In this document: in pieces, positions 7,100 to 7,852 of the stretch
How positions within the stretch are numbered: the first letter of the stretch is position 1
Layout: each line of letters opens with the position of its first letter
Assembly (NCBI GenBank): GCA_023251275.1
Contig: JAHEZC010000104.1
Coordinates: 1 to 7,852, forward strand
Direction: 5' to 3'
From: Parafilimonas sp.
GTDB lineage: Bacteria; Bacteroidota; Bacteroidia; Chitinophagales; Chitinophagaceae
DNA: 7,852 bases
The notes under the pieces: generated by a model
What the model saw: the letters and a program-made list of their open reading frames with translations, nothing else
What the model was told of the DNA's origin: nothing
Databases searched by the model: none
Position numbers and translations under genes: made by a program

Positions 7100-7425
7100 A
7101 ACATATTTTTATAATCTTCACGAACCGGATAAAATACATCCAGCACTTTGCAATCAGTAATAGCCAGGCCTGAATGTTTTGCGTTTGGCGGAATGATAAT
7201 CACAGTGCCCGGTTCAAATATAACCGGCTGATCTTCTATCGTCAACTGAAATTTTCCTTCCAGTAACCAGCACACCTGTTCATGTATATGTGAATGTTCT
7301 GCGATCACACTTCCGGCTTCCACGTCCACATAAGAAAATGTGTTATGCGCTGTATGCACAAAACGGGCATGATATCCCGGTGCAATTTCTTTTGGCTGCA
7401 TGGCATAAAGTTCGATTCGCTGCAT
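7096..7425 (-). CDS. small single-domain cupin protein
   Basis: A 109-residue single cupin barrel when started at the ATG at 7425. Metal-binding motif 1 is HSHIHEQ (His44, His46, Glu49), followed by the typical LLEGKF turn, and motif 2 is [16 protein letters not shown], with PG at 72-73 and His84. These four residues would bind Fe, Mn or another divalent metal. The C-terminus [15 protein letters not shown] is a conserved ending in this small cupin group. The frame stays open back to a TTG at 7518, but the extra 31 residues are hydrophobic, unlike known cupins, and overlap a promoter-like region with an inverted repeat, so I reject them. ATG at 7401 is a weaker alternative start. The TGA stop overlaps the ATG of the SDR gene. 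Small cupins act as metal-dependent dioxygenases, isomerases or ligand sensors; which applies here cannot be decided. Confidence 0.85.
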   Translation of the reverse strand: MQRIELYAMQPKEIAPGYHARFVHTAHNTFSYVDVEAGSVIAEHSHIHEQVCWLLEGKFQLTIEDQPVIFEPGTVIIIPPNAKHSGLAITDCKVLDVFYPVREDYKNML

Positions 7426-7431
7426 GGGGAA

Positions 7432-7453
7432 GATTTTATCAGGTAATAAAATC
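7432..7453. promoter_or_regulatory. 8-bp inverted repeat just upstream of the cupin start codon
   Basis: GATTTTAT (7432-7439) and ATAAAATC (7446-7453) are perfect arms around a 6-nt spacer, and the near arm ends 6 bp before the cupin ATG. On the minus strand CAACTTTG (7460-7453) is one base from the TAnnTTTG -7 box, with a TTTG 22 bases upstream, slightly too far. The repeat could therefore be an operator over the transcription start, or a hairpin that hides the translation start of the cupin-SDR mRNA. Confidence 0.4.
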
Positions 7454-7547
7454 AAAGTTGAGAAATAAATATAAAGCTGTGTCAAAAATAATTTGCCAAA
7501 TTCTTTTAAGGTTTCCAAGCAGTTTTTAAAATTTTATTTCGATAATT

Positions 7548-7579
7548 TTTGTTCTTTAAAATCTTAAAGATTAATTTTC
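7548..7579 (+). promoter_or_regulatory. Bacteroidota-type promoter of the patatin-like gene
   Basis: TTTG (7548-7551) and TAATTTTC (7572-7579) are separated by 20 bases. This fits the Bacteroidota housekeeping consensus (TTTG, 19-21 bp, TAnnTTTG) with one mismatch at the last base. Transcription would begin near 7586, giving a very short leader before the ATG at 7595. The spacer holds the palindrome at 7553-7570. Confidence 0.55.
7553..7570. promoter_or_regulatory. 18-bp operator-like palindrome inside the patatin promoter
   Basis: TCTTTAA (7553-7559) and TTAAAGA (7564-7570) form a perfect 7-bp inverted repeat with a 4-nt centre AATC. It fills the spacer between the -33 and -7 elements, the classic place for a repressor to block polymerase. 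Being all A/T except one pair per arm, chance is possible. Confidence 0.35.
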
Positions 7580-7594
7580 TGAAAAATTAAACCT

Positions 7595-7852
7595 ATGAGT
7601 GAAACAAAACTGCGCATCCTTTGCCTCGATGGCGGCGGCATCAGGGGCATTATTCCTGCAACGATACTGGTTGAAATTGAAAAACGTCTCCAGGAAAAAA
7701 CAAATAATCACGAAGTACGCCTTGCTGATTATTTTGATATGATAGCAGGTACGAGTACAGGGGGAATATTGACTGCGCTCTATCTTGCTCCCGGCGAAGA
7801 CGACAGAACCAAGCCCCGGTATTCTGCTAAAGAGGCTATGGATCTGTATATG
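7595..7852 (+). CDS. patatin-like phospholipase, 5' part only, cut by window edge
   Basis: The first 86 codons of a patatin-family protein run from the ATG at 7595 to the right edge without a stop. The oxyanion-hole motif DGGGIRG is at residues 12-18 and the nucleophile elbow GTSTGG at 52-57, so Ser54 should be the catalytic serine. The Asp of the Ser-Asp dyad would lie beyond the window. Patatin proteins hydrolyse acyl ester bonds of phospholipids or other lipids. There is no signal peptide, which points to a cytoplasmic or membrane-peripheral enzyme. The start is supported by the DGGG motif lying at its normal distance from the N-terminus and by the promoter ending 15 bp upstream. It is transcribed divergently from the cupin-SDR operon across a 169-bp gap. 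Some patatins of this type (such as CapV) are CBASS defence effectors, but nothing visible here shows a cyclase or sensor partner, so only the family is called. Confidence 0.92.
   Translation, partial: MSETKLRILCLDGGGIRGIIPATILVEIEKRLQEKTNNHEVRLADYFDMIAGTSTGGILTALYLAPGEDDRTKPRYSAKEAMDLYM

Noticed and set aside
7426..7518. N-terminal extension of the cupin gene by 31 codons
   Set aside because: The upstream start is TTG, the added residues do not resemble cupins, and the stretch holds an inverted repeat and promoter-like bases. The ATG at 7425 gives a normal single-cupin length.

Overview
The window looks like a chromosomal segment from a member of the Bacteroidota, most likely a Chitinophagaceae-type bacterium. 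The reasons are two TonB-receptor-like outer-membrane proteins built as carboxypeptidase-regulatory domain, plug and OMP_b-brl_3 barrel; a long, Bacteroidota-style Lgt; near absence of Shine-Dalgarno sequences in a moderately AT-rich genome; and a promoter in front of the last gene that fits the Bacteroidota TTTG / TAnnTTTG pattern. The placement below phylum level is inference.

Layout. Five of the six genes are on the minus strand, so in transcription order they run from right to left. A small cupin gene (7425-7096) overlaps a short-chain dehydrogenase-like gene (7099-6311) by four bases (ATGA), forming a two-gene operon. After a 223-bp gap holding a 53-nt nested palindrome comes an lgt-family gene (6087-4924). 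A further 226-bp gap, with a small terminator-like hairpin and a 19-bp palindrome, leads to a complete 821-residue outer-membrane receptor (4697-2232). A clear hairpin/T-tract terminator and a near-consensus promoter separate it from a second, paralogous receptor (1998 to the left edge, cut at its C-terminus). On the plus strand, diverging from the cupin gene, a patatin-like phospholipase begins at 7595 and is cut by the right edge after 86 residues. No gene-free stretch exceeds 300 bases.

How the genes fit together. The two receptors are an old tandem duplication: their plug domains are about three-quarters identical and their barrels have drifted, which suggests related but different ligands. 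There is no SusD-like partner or pathway gene to name the ligand. The Lgt homologue would act in the inner membrane on lipoprotein precursors and has no evident link to the receptors beyond envelope biogenesis. The cupin and the dehydrogenase-like protein probably act in one small-molecule pathway, but the dehydrogenase lacks the usual catalytic Tyr and Lys, so its chemistry is uncertain. The patatin gene has its own promoter with a palindrome in the spacer.

I do not see a convincing new multi-gene system here. The points most worth a second look are the internal duplication and altered active-site motifs in the Lgt homologue, the SDR without its catalytic residues coupled to a cupin, the palindromes placed at promoters and gene starts, and the cut-off patatin gene, whose other neighbours lie outside the window.
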